A stretch of 64,000 nt of DNA from Streptomyces glaucescens (GTDB lineage Bacteria; Actinomycetota; Actinomycetes; Streptomycetales; Streptomycetaceae). The translations under genes and the position numbers were made by a program. Each line of letters begins with the position of its first letter. The first letter of the stretch is position 1. Below the pieces are notes generated by a model. It had not been told where the DNA came from, ran no database searches, and saw nothing but the letters and a program-made list of their open reading frames with translations. Positions 63,417 through 64,000 of this stretch are shown in pieces. The stretch is from NCBI RefSeq assembly GCF_000761215.1, contig NZ_CP009438.1, positions 7,389,201 through 7,453,200 of the forward strand. Direction: 5' to 3'.

Positions 63417-63747
63417 TGCCCCGAACCAGTAGACACCGACGCGCATAGGAAACAGTCAAGCCGTCAAAGAAATACTGAACAATCAAGGAAGGATGTCTCG
63501 CACAGGAAAAAAATGACAGAAGTGAAGCACCCCCAGCCGAAGAATGGACCGGGGGTTCGTGTTGCTTCCAGTCTCTATCCCGTTTCCCACTTTGAAGCAC
63601 CGGGGGCCCGGTTCTGCCAAAGTTACATACTGCATCGATGCAGGGTCACCGGCCCCCGCCGGGCAGGGCATGAGGCGCGGATCCGGATCCCCCGAAAATT
63701 CTGGGCGAGGGAAACAGACGCCCGGCCACCCCCTCCCCTCGCTGCCC
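63417..63747. other. Subtelomeric spacer
   Basis: Moderate-GC sequence without a supported gene, changing to high GC at about 63,640. An open frame from 63513 runs into the palindromes and is not credible. Confidence 0.6.
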
Positions 63748-64000
63748 GGGCCGCAGGCCCGTTGGCCGGCCCGCGCAGCGGGTTGGCCCGGGTGGGCGGA
63801 GCGCAGCGCCCCCCACCTTGCGGGGGGCGCAGCCCCCCACAAGCTCCAGGAGCGTAGCGGATGGAGCGTCACCGGCCCGGCGCAGCCGGGCCGGTGAGCT
63901 GGCCGCGCAGCGGCCAGCAGCGCTCACGCGGAGCGGGAGCGCAACACCCGCGCGCAGCGCGGGTGTTCGCTTGCCCATCGCGCAGCGATGGGGTACCCGC
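63748..64000. repeat. Streptomyces-type telomere palindromes, right end of the replicon
   Basis: At least eight perfect or near-perfect palindromes with a GCA loop occur in series: 63748-63760, 63770-63782, 63822-63838, 63870-63896, 63899-63917, 63920-63942, 63944-63966 and 63974-63992. Read from the end inward the order (GGTACC, CCCATCGC, ACACCCGCGC, GCTCCCGC...) matches the archetypal telomere of Streptomyces linear replicons, where these fold on the 3' overhang and are filled in by Tap/Tpg terminal-protein priming. The window stops inside palindrome I, about 8 bases short of the usual terminal CCCGCGGAGCGGG. Confidence 0.93.

Noticed and set aside
63513..63857. ORF of 114 codons running into the telomeric palindromes
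   Set aside because: Translation is Pro/Ala/Arg-rich nonsense determined by the palindromes, and the telomere is not expected to be coding.
63748..64000. Regular palindromes could be taken for a CRISPR array or REP elements
   Set aside because: Units differ in sequence and there are no equal-length spacers; the order and GCA loops match telomere palindromes.
1..64000. tRNA, rRNA and CRISPR features
   Set aside because: No cloverleaf with CCA end, rRNA signature or regularly spaced repeats were recognised on reading both strands; a tRNAscan or CRISPR finder run would settle this.

Overview
The window reads as the right-hand end of a linear Streptomyces replicon (chromosome arm or linear plasmid; the sequence does not separate the two). 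Genes are strongly GC-biased at third codon positions and use GTG/ATG starts with GGAGG-type ribosome sites. The last ~250 bases are a tight series of GCA-looped palindromes of the archetypal Streptomyces telomere type, ending in a truncated outermost palindrome.

Layout. 1-12.5 kb holds mostly intact genes: a phospholipase D-like protein cut by the window edge, an SDR oxidoreductase divergent from an Rrf2 regulator with palindromic operators between them, an APC permease with a small membrane protein behind it, and a translationally coupled operon (GMC oxidoreductase, membrane metallophosphoesterase, alpha/beta hydrolase) whose last gene is cut off by an IS5-family element. 12.5-23.5 kb is a graveyard of IS5/IS110 pieces, broken secreted, replication-relaxation and hypothetical genes, with a few intact hypothetical or immunity-like genes. 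24-27.6 kb is RHS locus 1: a secreted RHS/YD-repeat protein with a short hydrophobic Gly/Ala-rich tail, a hairpin, and a two-helix membrane protein that may be its immunity protein. 27.9-33 kb has two more IS5-type elements (one carrying a passenger gene inside its inverted repeats), a DUF3224 protein divergent from a WYL regulator, and a broken TPR gene. 33-46.3 kb is RHS locus 2: a secreted protein, a DUF4328 membrane protein, a very large LamG-type surface protein with a late frameshift, and a 2151-residue RHS protein whose C-terminus has HAE and CxxC deaminase motifs close to the SCP1.201/DddA group, followed by a convergent candidate immunity gene. The end of the toxin and the immunity gene are visibly AT-richer than the RHS core, as expected for an exchangeable toxin cassette.

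46.5-62.5 kb is another mosaic: an IS5-family transposase, pieces of DNA ligase, metallophosphoesterase, WD40 and helicase genes, an RHH-antitoxin/Fic-Doc-like pair, plasmid-type small genes with true T-tailed terminators, an intact HEAT-repeat protein, a frameshifted AlbA-domain protein and an IstB remnant. From about 62.8 kb the composition changes sharply to moderate GC, and a compact transcription unit (promoter-like boxes, leader hairpin, ribosome site, 61-residue peptide, T-tailed terminator) lies about 0.6 kb from the telomere.

The most notable systems are the two RHS toxin loci, the RHS-borne DddA-like deaminase with its neighbour, and the telomere-proximal small gene. Many short fragments and frameshifts indicate repeated recombination and decay, which is normal for Streptomyces ends. 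All family calls were made by reading motifs, without database searches.
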